From the NCBI GenBank assembly GCA_035628505.1, contig DASPJR010000036.1, positions 1-54,770 on the forward strand: 54,770 bases of DNA. The letters run 5' to 3'. Numbering within the stretch: position 1 is the stretch's first letter; the number at the start of each line of letters is the position of its first letter. The translations under genes and the position numbers were made by a program. Source of the stretch: DASPJR01 sp035628505 (GTDB taxonomy: Bacteria > Planctomycetota > SZUA-567 > H5-PLA8). The notes beneath the pieces are model-generated. The model had not been told where the DNA came from, searched no databases, and saw nothing but the letters and a program-made list of their open reading frames with translations. Positions 35,720 through 43,439 of the stretch are shown here, piece by piece.

Positions 35720-37393
35720 ATGGGCTACGTTCTGATGTGGATTGAATCGCTTTCAGCGATGTTGCTGCTGGTGGCGGGCATTCTGGCCTGGCGCTGGCAG
35801 ACGCAGCGCCGGCAACTGCTCGCGCGCGCGGCGCTGGCGGCCGTGATGTTCCTGGCGGTGCTGCCGCCGGCGGCGGTGGTGATATTCAACATCGCATTCA
35901 AAGAAAAAGGCGCAACCCTGGGTTACGGCACTGCGTCTGTGCTCTGGCTGCTTGCGTTTCTGGGCGGCAGCGTCGCGCTCATTTTAAAAGCGCGAAAAGA
36001 TGCCGGCGGCACGAGGACCGCGGCCACCTGGCCGATTGGCCGGCTGCTGGCGGCATGTGCAGCGGCTGCGGTGCTTAATCTCATCACCTTCCTGAACATG
36101 GACGCGATGATGAACGCCAAGCTTGCGACGCTGCGCATGGAAGCGGGCGCGATGGCGCTTTCCTCGGCGCCCCCGCGGCTGACAGATCGCGACAACGCGG
36201 CGCTGGTTTATGAAAAGGCTTTCGATGCCATGAAGCGCGTGGACGCAAAAACACCCAACCTCGGCAAACGCCACGGTCAATGGTTCAAAGATTACAACAA
36301 GCCGGACTATGTCATCGACTCGGAACTGCGCGAGTACCTGCAGCTCCAGAAAGGCTCTCTGGCGCTCCTGCGGCGCGGCGCAGCCATGCCCGGCTGCTAT
36401 TTCGACCGCGACTATTCAAATCCCAGCCTGGACATGCAGCTTCCAGAACTGGCGCAGATGCGCGCGGGCGCACGTCTGCTTGCGGTCAGCGCGCGCGCCC
36501 GTGCCGCCGACGGTGACGTGAAAGGAGCGGTCGAAGATGTCGCGGCGATCTGGTCGATGTCGCGGCACATGATGGGCGAGCCACTGTTGATCTCCGGGTT
36601 GGTCTCTGTTGCCATGGCCAATATCGGTGATCTCACGCTGGAGGGCGTCTTGCGCACGCGAACGCCCAGCGCACAGGATCTTGCGCCACTGGTGAACGAT
36701 ACAATTAGTTTCTACCCACGCGCGCTGCGCCGCTGCTTGATGACCGAGCAGGCCTTCGGGCTCTCGGCATTTGCGATGCTGTCCGGCGATCAGGACGCGA
36801 AGCTGGTTTACCAGTCTATAGGACTGCGCGGGGAGCTGGATTCTGTTGTTGGGCCCCTGTGGCGCGTGTTTCTTCTGTCTGACGACCTGCACAGCTACCG
36901 CAAGTACATGAATGAGCTGCGTAACGCCGCGATGCAAAACTACAAGGCCTACAAACCGCGCATCGACCAGGGCGCCAGGCGCATCGAGGGCGGGATCCTG
37001 ACTCACCTGATTGCCCCTGCGCTCGATCGCGTGCAGGTCAGTTTTCTGCGAGCCGAAGCCTTGCAGCGCCTGTCTGAAATGGGCGTGGCTGTGGCCGCGT
37101 ACCGCGCAAACAACGGCAAATTCCCCGCGAGCCTGGAGGCGCTCACTCCAGAATACCTCGCCGAGATTCCCAACGACCCGTTCGACGAACAGCCGCTGCG
37201 TTACGCGCCCGCAGCCGATGGTGTCGTGCTGTACTCGGTTGGCGACGACCTGGTCGACGACAAGGGCGTCTTCCGCGACTATCAGGGCGGCGACATCATC
37301 TTCCGGATCGGCAATGTGCCCGACGCACCCGTCACGACACCGGTCTCCGCTCCGGGAAAAAAGGGAGTCACGCCGGCAAAAGGAAGTTTTTGA
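35720..37393 (+). CDS. Large membrane protein with a pseudopilin-like C-terminus
   Basis: A 557-residue protein. Four hydrophobic helices occupy about 5-25, 36-58, 69-88 and 107-127, followed by about 430 residues, largely helical, outside the membrane. The C-terminal 100 residues contain YRANNGKFPASLEALTPEYL, IPNDPFDEQPLRYA and LYSVGDDLVDDKG, a segment that resembles the C-terminal part of type II secretion GspG-like pseudopilins. The gene starts 20 bases after the sigma partner, with AGAGGAGAA upstream, so the three form one cassette. Function unknown; this type recurs in planctomycete-like genomes in my recollection. Confidence 0.68.
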   Translation: MGYVLMWIESLSAMLLLVAGILAWRWQTQRRQLLARAALAAVMFLAVLPPAAVVIFNIAFKEKGATLGYGTASVLWLLAFLGGSVALILKARKDAGGTRTAATWPIGRLLAACAAAAVLNLITFLNMDAMMNAKLATLRMEAGAMALSSAPPRLTDRDNAALVYEKAFDAMKRVDAKTPNLGKRHGQWFKDYNKPDYVIDSELREYLQLQKGSLALLRRGAAMPGCYFDRDYSNPSLDMQLPELAQMRAGARLLAVSARARAADGDVKGAVEDVAAIWSMSRHMMGEPLLISGLVSVAMANIGDLTLEGVLRTRTPSAQDLAPLVNDTISFYPRALRRCLMTEQAFGLSAFAMLSGDQDAKLVYQSIGLRGELDSVVGPLWRVFLLSDDLHSYRKYMNELRNAAMQNYKAYKPRIDQGARRIEGGILTHLIAPALDRVQVSFLRAEALQRLSEMGVAVAAYRANNGKFPASLEALTPEYLAEIPNDPFDEQPLRYAPAADGVVLYSVGDDLVDDKGVFRDYQGGDIIFRIGNVPDAPVTTPVSAPGKKGVTPAKGSF

Positions 37394-37446
37394 TTCCGAG
37401 AAAGCGACCGCTTCGCTTGAGTTGAGTGTTCGCGATGAACGGAACG

Positions 37447-37950
37447 TCAGCCGAGCGGCGGGGGAATCTTGTTCGGCGGGGGAATGTTGCGTTCCAGATT
37501 GTCGAGGCTCGCGGCCGACGAGACCGCGGCAGGAGCGCGCGATGTTTTCTCGGGTGCGGCGGCGAGCGGCGACAAGTCGGCGTTGCGTTTATCCAGAGAC
37601 AACGGCTTTTCAGGTTCGACGGGAATACTTTCAGCGGGGGTGCTGTTCGAGGTGTTTTCTGAAATCTGCGGCGGCTTGTTAAAGTCGTCTTGAAGTTTCT
37701 TCAGATCGTCAGCCTGCTTGTCGAGCTCCGCAGCTTTGGCGGCGCGGTCGAGCTCGTCGGCGGCATTATCCATCTCTTTTTTGAGTTCGCTGCTGGCGGC
37801 GTTGATTGCGCTTTTGAACTGCGCGATGGTTTTGCCGATGTTACGCGCCTGCGTGGGAAGGTTCTTGCCGAAGAGCAGCAGGGCAATAACCGCCACAATC
37901 AGCATTTCTCCTCCGCCAATATCGGAGAAGAATGCAAGCGTCACCATCAT
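37447..37950 (-). CDS. TatA/TatB-family translocase component with a long tail
   Basis: A 167-residue protein with the TatA/B pattern: short N-terminus, one membrane helix (about 14-28, MLIVAVIALLLFGKN), the FGxxLP hinge with LPTQARNIGKTI, then an amphipathic helix and an acidic-basic coiled coil to about residue 95. The remaining 70 residues are Pro/Ser-rich and low in complexity. By family knowledge it would form part of the twin-arginine translocase. The long tail resembles TatB more than TatA, but the assignment is not certain. It lies 14 bases after a canonical tatA on the same strand. Confidence 0.8.
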   Translation of the reverse strand: MMVTLAFFSDIGGGEMLIVAVIALLLFGKNLPTQARNIGKTIAQFKSAINAASSELKKEMDNAADELDRAAKAAELDKQADDLKKLQDDFNKPPQISENTSNSTPAESIPVEPEKPLSLDKRNADLSPLAAAPEKTSRAPAAVSSAASLDNLERNIPPPNKIPPPLG

Positions 37951-37964
37951 GGTGGGATTCCTTC

Positions 37965-38180
37965 TTACTTCTTCTCTTCTTCTTTTTTGGCGGTGACAAC
38001 AGGTTTATTTGCTTCTTCTTCGCCTTCGCGGGTGCCCTTCTTAAATTCAGACACGCTGGAGCCCAGGCTGCGAGCGAGAGAGGGCAGTTTGGCTCCACCG
38101 AAAAGGAGGAGGACGATAAAGAGAATAATGAGCAGTTCCGGCAAGCCCATATTCTGGAAGAAACCAAGCATCGGAACCAT
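37965..38180 (-). CDS. tatA: Twin-arginine translocase subunit TatA
   Basis: A 71-residue protein. I set the start at the ATG at 38180, seven bases after AGGAGA; a TTG at 38186 is in frame. It has GLPELLIILFIVLLLFGGAKLPSLA in order, the membrane helix and FG-x-KLP hinge of TatA, followed by an amphipathic helix (SLGSSVSEFKKG) and a charged tail. TatA forms the pore-like assembly that carries folded twin-arginine proteins across the inner membrane. Two twin-arginine proteins (prenyltransferase-repeat and DUF1501) lie in this window. No tatC is present in the window. Confidence 0.92.
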   Translation of the reverse strand: MVPMLGFFQNMGLPELLIILFIVLLLFGGAKLPSLARSLGSSVSEFKKGTREGEEEANKPVVTAKKEEEKK

Positions 38181-38272
38181 TGGCAAGTCTCCTGCAGCGC
38201 AAACCTTAACTTAAAGTATCTTACACATGAAGACGAGACAGTGCAGTACAAATCACAATGAATCTGGACAAT

Positions 38273-38416
38273 TCAACGGAAGCGGTTGAAGTCGTCAATT
38301 CTATCGCGCAGTTGCTGCGCCAACCGCGGCACCTCCTTTCCTGCGACCAGCAGAATAAATATGAAGCTGACCATGAGAATTTCGGGGAGCCCGAACCAGA
38401 CCGGAAGCAGGTTCAT
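38273..38416 (-). CDS. Minimal TatA-like protein (47 residues)
   Basis: An ORF upstream of tatA on the same strand, from the ATG at 38416 to the stop at 38273-38275. It reads MNLLPVWFGLPEILMVSFIF and on to ILLVAGKEVPRLAQQLRDRI. The GLPE start, single membrane helix, KxxPxLA hinge and short amphipathic helix follow TatA, but the FG pair of the hinge is replaced by VAG and there is no acidic tail. It ends 92 bases before the tatA start. I see no strong ribosome-binding site. It could be a TatE-like accessory or a decayed copy. Confidence 0.62.
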   Translation of the reverse strand: MNLLPVWFGLPEILMVSFIFILLVAGKEVPRLAQQLRDRIDDFNRFR

Positions 38417-38803
38417 ATCTGTACTGTACACCACGCCCTCAGCAGTGCCATCGTTCAGCCCGCTTTATCCGGATTTTACGTTACCCGATCTCATCCGGCG
38501 CTATATCCCAGTGAGGGTGAACGCGTCCGTCAGGCGCACACGTGCAAGTTTGGACAGATTTTAATCCTGTGACCGGCGGAACTGCACCTTGTTAAAACGA
38601 TTAACTGTTGTGTCTGGCATAATTCATGCAAATATATGGCTTGCTTAGGAGTACGTGCAGTAAATTCCTGCAGAAACGCGTCCACTTCTGTAGGGGATTC
38701 CGGCCCTTGTTGAAAGCATAGATCGGCGCAGCAACGCATGCCATGCCGCACTCTACTGAAGCAGAAACGGACGCTGGCTGACAGTACAAAGGGCACTGAA
38801 ATC
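38417..38803. other. Intergenic region between tat genes and DUF1549 gene
   Basis: About 387 bases, AT-rich in its middle. It must hold the leftward tat promoter and the rightward DUF1549 promoter, but I see no clear box pair. A leftward frame from about 38737 has Cys-rich text (MRCCADLCFQQGPESPTEVD) with no ribosome-binding site; I do not annotate it as a gene. Confidence 0.4.
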
Positions 38804-40768
38804 ATGATTCGATCACAACTCAGACTTTTCGCGCCGCTGCTGGGACTGGTTCTTCTCGCCGCCGCGTTGAGCGTCGTTGCCTCCATCGATTACAGCAGCC
38901 TGCGTGCAGCAGCCGAACCGGCGGCGACCGGCGTTCGCAATTTCCCAATCAAAAACCCGATCGACAAATTCATTCTGCAGCGCCTGCAGGAAGACAAGAT
39001 CGAGACCTCCGGATTGTGCAGCGACGAAGAATTCCTGCGCCGCGCCTACCTGGATGTTTGCGGCGTGATTCCGTCGCGCGCGCAGACGAAGGAGTTTCTG
39101 GCCGACCGCAGCAGCGATAAGCGCGCCAAGCTGATCGATAAGCTTCTCAAGAGCGAGCGCTACGCAGACCACTGGGCGGTGCTGTGGGGCGATCTGCTGC
39201 GCGAGCACACCAACTCCCGCCCGCAGGAAGGCACCGAACGCGGCTCGTACCGCGAATGGCTGCAGAGCGCGCTGCGGCGCAACCTTCCTTACGATCAGTT
39301 CGTCAAGGAGCTGCTGACGTCGACAGGAAGCTCGGACGACAACGCCGCAGTGAACTTTTTCCTGCGCGATTCGGAAAGCCGCGTTGAGACCGTTAACACC
39401 ATCGCCAACATCTTCATGGGTACGCGCCTTTCCTGCGCCCAGTGTCACGACCATCCCTTCGACAAATGGCAGCAGACAGATTTCCACGGCATGATGGCTT
39501 TCTTCGGCCGCACAGTTGTTGGTCCCGATCCAGTGGCCACGCTGCTGCGCGTCGAACAGGCCAAACGCCTGCCTGAAGAAGCGCGCAAGCTGCTCGAACC
39601 GCACTTCAAAGAGGCGCACGAAATGGCCGCCAAGGAGAAGGAAAAGCTGAAGAGCGAACTTGCCAGCGGCGGCGGCGGAATGGGCATGGGCATGATGGGC
39701 GCCATGGCCGGGATGGGTAAAGGCCGCGATGCCATGCGCGAGATCGAAAAGTCTCTCACGCCGCAAATGGCTCAGCAGGTCCGGCAGGTCTTCCAGCAGA
39801 ACCAGGTCCGCCAGGTGCTCGATAAGCCGCTGGGCGAGTACAAGATGCCTTCAGAAGGCGACAGCCAGGATAAAAAGAAAAAAGGGGGCGACATCGTTCA
39901 GCCCACCTTCCCGTGGGACCTGAGCAAGAAAGTTCCGGCGACCGGCTCGCGCCGCGTCGCTTTGGCCGAATTCCTGGTTACTAACCGCCAGTTCGCACAG
40001 GTCCAGGTCAACCGCCTGTGGGCGCAGCTGATGGGCCGGGGAATTGTCGATCCGGTGGATGATTTCCGGGCCAAGAATCCGCCGACGCATCCGGAATTGC
40101 TCGACTACCTGGCCGATGAATTCGTGAAGAACAAATTCGACAACCACCACATCCTGCGCCTGATCCTGAACTCCAGCGCCTACCAGCGCTCGAGCGTGCC
40201 CACGATGAACAACCGCAGTGACACGACGAACTACTCGCACCAGAAACTGCGCCGCCTCACCGCCGAGCAGATGTTCGATTCGATTCTGGTCGCGACGGGC
40301 AGGGAGAAAGGCCTCGCCGGCACGCCCACAGGCGACATCGCCGGCAGAATCAAGGAACGCGTTGCGCCGCGCGACGCGGGCGTGCAGTGGGCCTCGGATC
40401 TGCCGACGCCCGCGCGCACCGGCACGTTCCTCAACACGTTCAACCAGCCGACGCGCGAGGAGACGATCGTCAAGCGCGATGATTCAGGCTCCATTCCGCA
40501 GGCACTCGAGATGCTTAATGGGCAGGCGATCAATAACGCGGTGAAGAACAGCCCGCTCGTGAAGGAACTGGCCGACTCGAAGCTGCATCCGAACCAGATT
40601 GCCTGCGAGCTGTACCTGTCGGTGCTATCGCGCAATCCGTCGAACACGGAGATGTCCACCGCGGCAACGATCCTCAACCGTGCCGCCGACGCGAAGGAAA
40701 AGCGCGAGATCATTGAAGACCTGATGTGGGCGATGCTCAACGCCCGCGAGTTTGCCTTTGTTAAATGA
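38804..40768 (+). CDS. DUF1549/DUF1553 (PSD1-type) secreted protein
   Basis: A 654-residue exported protein from the ATG at 38804. A membrane or signal segment lies at about 9-27 (LLGLVLLAAALSVVAS). The N-terminal half is DUF1549 (NPIDKFILQRLQED, FLRRAYLDVCGVIP, YADHWAVLWGDLLREHTNSR), with the conserved CAQCHDHPFDKW at about 205, a single CxxCH. The C-terminal half is DUF1553 (RRVALAEFLVTNRQFAQVQVNRLWAQLMGRG, NPPTHPELLDYLADEFV). An insert near residues 285-310 is Gly/Met-rich (GGGGMGMGMMGAMAGMGKG). These proteins are abundant in planctomycetes and almost always pair with DUF1501. The function is unproven. The single CxxCH could carry heme. Confidence 0.9.
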   Translation: MIRSQLRLFAPLLGLVLLAAALSVVASIDYSSLRAAAEPAATGVRNFPIKNPIDKFILQRLQEDKIETSGLCSDEEFLRRAYLDVCGVIPSRAQTKEFLADRSSDKRAKLIDKLLKSERYADHWAVLWGDLLREHTNSRPQEGTERGSYREWLQSALRRNLPYDQFVKELLTSTGSSDDNAAVNFFLRDSESRVETVNTIANIFMGTRLSCAQCHDHPFDKWQQTDFHGMMAFFGRTVVGPDPVATLLRVEQAKRLPEEARKLLEPHFKEAHEMAAKEKEKLKSELASGGGGMGMGMMGAMAGMGKGRDAMREIEKSLTPQMAQQVRQVFQQNQVRQVLDKPLGEYKMPSEGDSQDKKKKGGDIVQPTFPWDLSKKVPATGSRRVALAEFLVTNRQFAQVQVNRLWAQLMGRGIVDPVDDFRAKNPPTHPELLDYLADEFVKNKFDNHHILRLILNSSAYQRSSVPTMNNRSDTTNYSHQKLRRLTAEQMFDSILVATGREKGLAGTPTGDIAGRIKERVAPRDAGVQWASDLPTPARTGTFLNTFNQPTREETIVKRDDSGSIPQALEMLNGQAINNAVKNSPLVKELADSKLHPNQIACELYLSVLSRNPSNTEMSTAATILNRAADAKEKREIIEDLMWAMLNAREFAFVK

Positions 40769-40820
40769 ACGCGATTCGAAGAATCGCAGACCCTGATTGC
40801 TGCAAACTGGAGAGGGAACC

Positions 40821-42134
40821 ATGTCCAAGCCAATGCCGACCGGAACCAGCCGCGGGACGATTGATTGCGATGGAAAGTCCGGCTTAAGCCGACGCAATCT
40901 ATTTAAAGCAGGCGCCTTCAGCTTTCTGGGCCTTAGCGTCGCCGACCTGATGCGTGCAACGGTGCTCGCGGGACCCAACGATGTCGCGCGCTGCGATTCG
41001 GTGATCCTGGTCTGGCTCTCCGGCGGACCCAGCCACATCGACACGTGGGACCCGAAGCCCGGACAACCCACCGGCGGGCCGTTCAAGCCGATTGATACCT
41101 CGGCGACAGGCATTCAGCTTCCTGAACACATGCCGACGATCGCGCGCAATATGAAGCACTGCGCGCTGATCCGCTCCATGACCAGCAAGGAAGGAAGCCA
41201 CGAGCGCGCCACGTACGAGATGCATACGGGCTTCAAGCCGCTGGGCAGCATCAGCCACCCCAGCATGGGTTCGCTGATCGTGCAGCAGAAAGGCAAGCGC
41301 AACGAAGAGATTCCGGCCTACGTGGCTATCGGCGGAAACCAGGCGGTCGGTGCCGGATTCCTCGGCAGCCAGTTCGCGCCGTATTACATCGGCGACATCA
41401 ACAACGCGACGCGCAACCTTGATCTACCGGGAATCGATGACGAACGCTTCAAGCGCCGCGTCGATATCCTCAAGGCCGTCGATAAGGAATTCAGCAGCCA
41501 GAACCGCGATCCGGAAGTGAAGGAATACGGCACCTTCTACCGCGACGCCGTGAAGCTGATGTACGCCCGCTCGCGCGAAGCCTTCGACATCAACCGCGAC
41601 GACAGGGAACTGCCGTACATCAAAAATTACGGCGACAATTCCTTCGGCCGCTCCATGGTGATGGCGCGCCGCCTGGTGGAAAAGGGCGTCCGCTTTGTCG
41701 AAGTTAATCTCGGCGGCTGGGACACGCATCAGAATGCGTTTACTGCCATCGAGAACAACCTTCAGAGGCTCGACCCGGCGCTGGGCAATCTCATCGAAGA
41801 CCTGCACGCGCGCGGGCTGCTTAAGCGCACGATGGTCATCTGCACCGGCGAATTCGGCCGCACGCCGAAGATCAACGCGCAGGACGGCCGCGATCATTAC
41901 CCCAAGTGCTTCTCAACGTTTATTGCCGGCGGCGGCATCAAGGAAGGCTACGTTCACGGCTGCTCGGACGCAGGCGGCACCGAACCCAAGGATAATCCCG
42001 TGACGATCGGTGACCTGCACGCAACAATGTGCGAAGCGCTGGGCATTGATGGCACGAAGGAAAACATGACGCCGCAGGGCCGCCCGATCCGCATCGTCGA
42101 CAAGGGCACGCCCGTGAAAGCCCTGCTGGCATAG
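40821..42134 (+). CDS. DUF1501 family protein, Tat-exported
   Basis: A 437-residue protein from the ATG at 40821, after GGAGAGGG. The N-terminus has a twin-arginine signal (SRRNLFKAGAFSFLGL). The body matches DUF1501: VILVWLSGGPSHIDTWDPKP, EHMPTIARNMKHCALIRSM, LGGWDTHQNAF, CTGEFGRTPKIN and GRDHYPKCFS. The fold is related to alkaline phosphatase and sulfatases, but the catalytic Ser/Cys of those enzymes is not evident to me. It lies 52 bases after its DUF1549/DUF1553 partner and is followed by a terminator, so the two form one operon. It should use the Tat system, whose tatA genes lie just upstream. Confidence 0.92.
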   Translation: MSKPMPTGTSRGTIDCDGKSGLSRRNLFKAGAFSFLGLSVADLMRATVLAGPNDVARCDSVILVWLSGGPSHIDTWDPKPGQPTGGPFKPIDTSATGIQLPEHMPTIARNMKHCALIRSMTSKEGSHERATYEMHTGFKPLGSISHPSMGSLIVQQKGKRNEEIPAYVAIGGNQAVGAGFLGSQFAPYYIGDINNATRNLDLPGIDDERFKRRVDILKAVDKEFSSQNRDPEVKEYGTFYRDAVKLMYARSREAFDINRDDRELPYIKNYGDNSFGRSMVMARRLVEKGVRFVEVNLGGWDTHQNAFTAIENNLQRLDPALGNLIEDLHARGLLKRTMVICTGEFGRTPKINAQDGRDHYPKCFSTFIAGGGIKEGYVHGCSDAGGTEPKDNPVTIGDLHATMCEALGIDGTKENMTPQGRPIRIVDKGTPVKALLA

Positions 42135-42159
42135 GCGCGCGAGACATCCGATAGTGCAG

Positions 42160-42190
42160 CCAGGGCCCGGGGTGCTGCCCTGGTTTTTTT
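42160..42190 (+). terminator. Intrinsic terminator of the DUF1549-DUF1501 operon
   Basis: CCAGGGC (42160-42166) pairs with GCCCTGG (42177-42183) over a ten-base loop and is followed by seven T residues. Confidence 0.9.
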
Positions 42191-42301
42191 ACGCCTACAC
42201 TTCGTGCAGCGAAATTTTTCAATAAATCCTCGTCAGTCTTTTCGTGCCTGCTTCTACCACCGGTATAGGAGCCAGTGAGTTATTGAGCGGAGCGCGAGCT
42301 T

Positions 42302-42838
42302 ATGCATAGTTCAAAAAAAAGCGGATTCAGCCTGCTGGAAATACTGGTCGTGATTGGAATCTTAGCGGTTCTGCTCGCGATTCTCCTTCCGGCGCTCGCG
42401 CGCGTAGGCGTCACCTCGCGGGTTTCCGTGGCCAAAGCGCAGATGGGCACGATTGTGATGGGACTGGCGAAGTATCAGGAAGAGCTGCGCTCGTACCCGC
42501 CCGACAATTCGCCCACGTCCAACGGTTCGGAAGTCATCGCGTCTTACCTCACGCGGCGCATCAGTGTCGGCAGCAGTTCGTACGGACCTTACGTACAATC
42601 CGGCACGCTTTATGACAAAGACGGCAACGGGCACAGCGAATACTTGACTCCCTTTACCAAGCCGTACTACTGCGTGCGGCTGGTGGATCAGAAGAACGTC
42701 GAGCGCGGATTCCTCGTCGTCGACGCCGGGCCGGATGGCAAGCTCGGCGGTACACTTGATCCTGTCAACGGCTTTGTCCAAGACGGCAGCGGCTTTGATA
42801 AAGACAACATCTATGGGCCGAGCTACCTGAGCCAGTAG
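42302..42838 (+). CDS. Type II secretion/type IV pilus pseudopilin (GspG-like)
   Basis: A 178-residue protein with the prepilin leader MHSSKKSG and cleavage/methylation motif G/FSLLE, followed by the hydrophobic helix (ILVVIGILAVLLAILLPALA). The rest is the globular head: YQEELRSYPPDNSPT, YLTPFTKPYYCV and VDAGPDGKLGG, the C-terminal landmarks of the GspG group. A prepilin peptidase is needed to mature it; none lies in this window. These proteins build pseudopili, and in planctomycete-like genomes many dispersed copies serve unknown export roles. It stands alone, away from other secretion genes. Confidence 0.88.
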   Translation: MHSSKKSGFSLLEILVVIGILAVLLAILLPALARVGVTSRVSVAKAQMGTIVMGLAKYQEELRSYPPDNSPTSNGSEVIASYLTRRISVGSSSYGPYVQSGTLYDKDGNGHSEYLTPFTKPYYCVRLVDQKNVERGFLVVDAGPDGKLGGTLDPVNGFVQDGSGFDKDNIYGPSYLSQ

Positions 42839-42947
42839 CACGCCTCCATTTCACAGAGGTTGCCTTTCATTTTTGTCAAAGAAGTGAATGCCTCGCGGCG
42901 CGGCGCCGATTAAAATCGCGCGCTTTGCTGCCATGGGGACTCTGCCG

Positions 42948-43430
42948 ATGAACCGATTGTGCCTGCTCAGTGTTGTGCTTTTCTTTGCCGCCGTGCCGCT
43001 CCTGGCTGGGGAGGGCGGAGGCGCTCAGCACAGCGAGCTGCTGATCAAGACCTACCGCAAGATCATGATGGAAGTGTTCGAACTGATGAAGACCGATCGC
43101 CGGCTGCCTCCGACCAGCACTGAGTCTGACATCAATGCGCGCATCGACGCCACCGTTGAGAATTTAAAAAAGACAGATTTCTTCAAGGTCACGGCCGAGC
43201 AGCAGAAGAAGTTTGAAGCTGGCGAGTTCAATGACGCTGAAAATAACGAACGCCTGCAGGAGATGATCAAGTTTCTGCAGGGAACGAAGATCGAAATGCC
43301 CGCGCCGACGGTTTACTCCATCCAGGAGTTTCAGGCCGGGCGGCTGAAGGGCGCGGAGCTCGAAGTGTGCAGGCGTCTGGTCGCGCTGAATGTCGAGAAG
43401 CTCAAAAGTATTCTCGGCGGCAAGCGCTGA
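42948..43430 (+). CDS. Small secreted helical protein of unknown function
   Basis: A 160-residue protein. I start at the ATG at 42948, which follows GGGGAC and opens the signal peptide MNRLCLLSVVLFFAAVPLLAG; the frame is open back to 42888. The mature part is mostly helical with many Lys and Glu residues (ELLIKTYRKIMMEVFELMKTD, RLQEMIKFLQGTK). I recognise no domain. It converges with the second protease gene, with eight bases between the stop codons. Confidence 0.65.
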   Translation: MNRLCLLSVVLFFAAVPLLAGEGGGAQHSELLIKTYRKIMMEVFELMKTDRRLPPTSTESDINARIDATVENLKKTDFFKVTAEQQKKFEAGEFNDAENNERLQEMIKFLQGTKIEMPAPTVYSIQEFQAGRLKGAELEVCRRLVALNVEKLKSILGGKR

Positions 43431-43439
43431 GCGCGCCCA

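Noticed and set aside
38530..38737. Leftward Cys-rich ORF (MRCCADLCFQQGPESPTEVD...) upstream of the tat genes
   Set aside because: No ribosome-binding site, no domain and it overlaps the expected promoter region of the DUF1549 gene. Composition is that of intergenic DNA.
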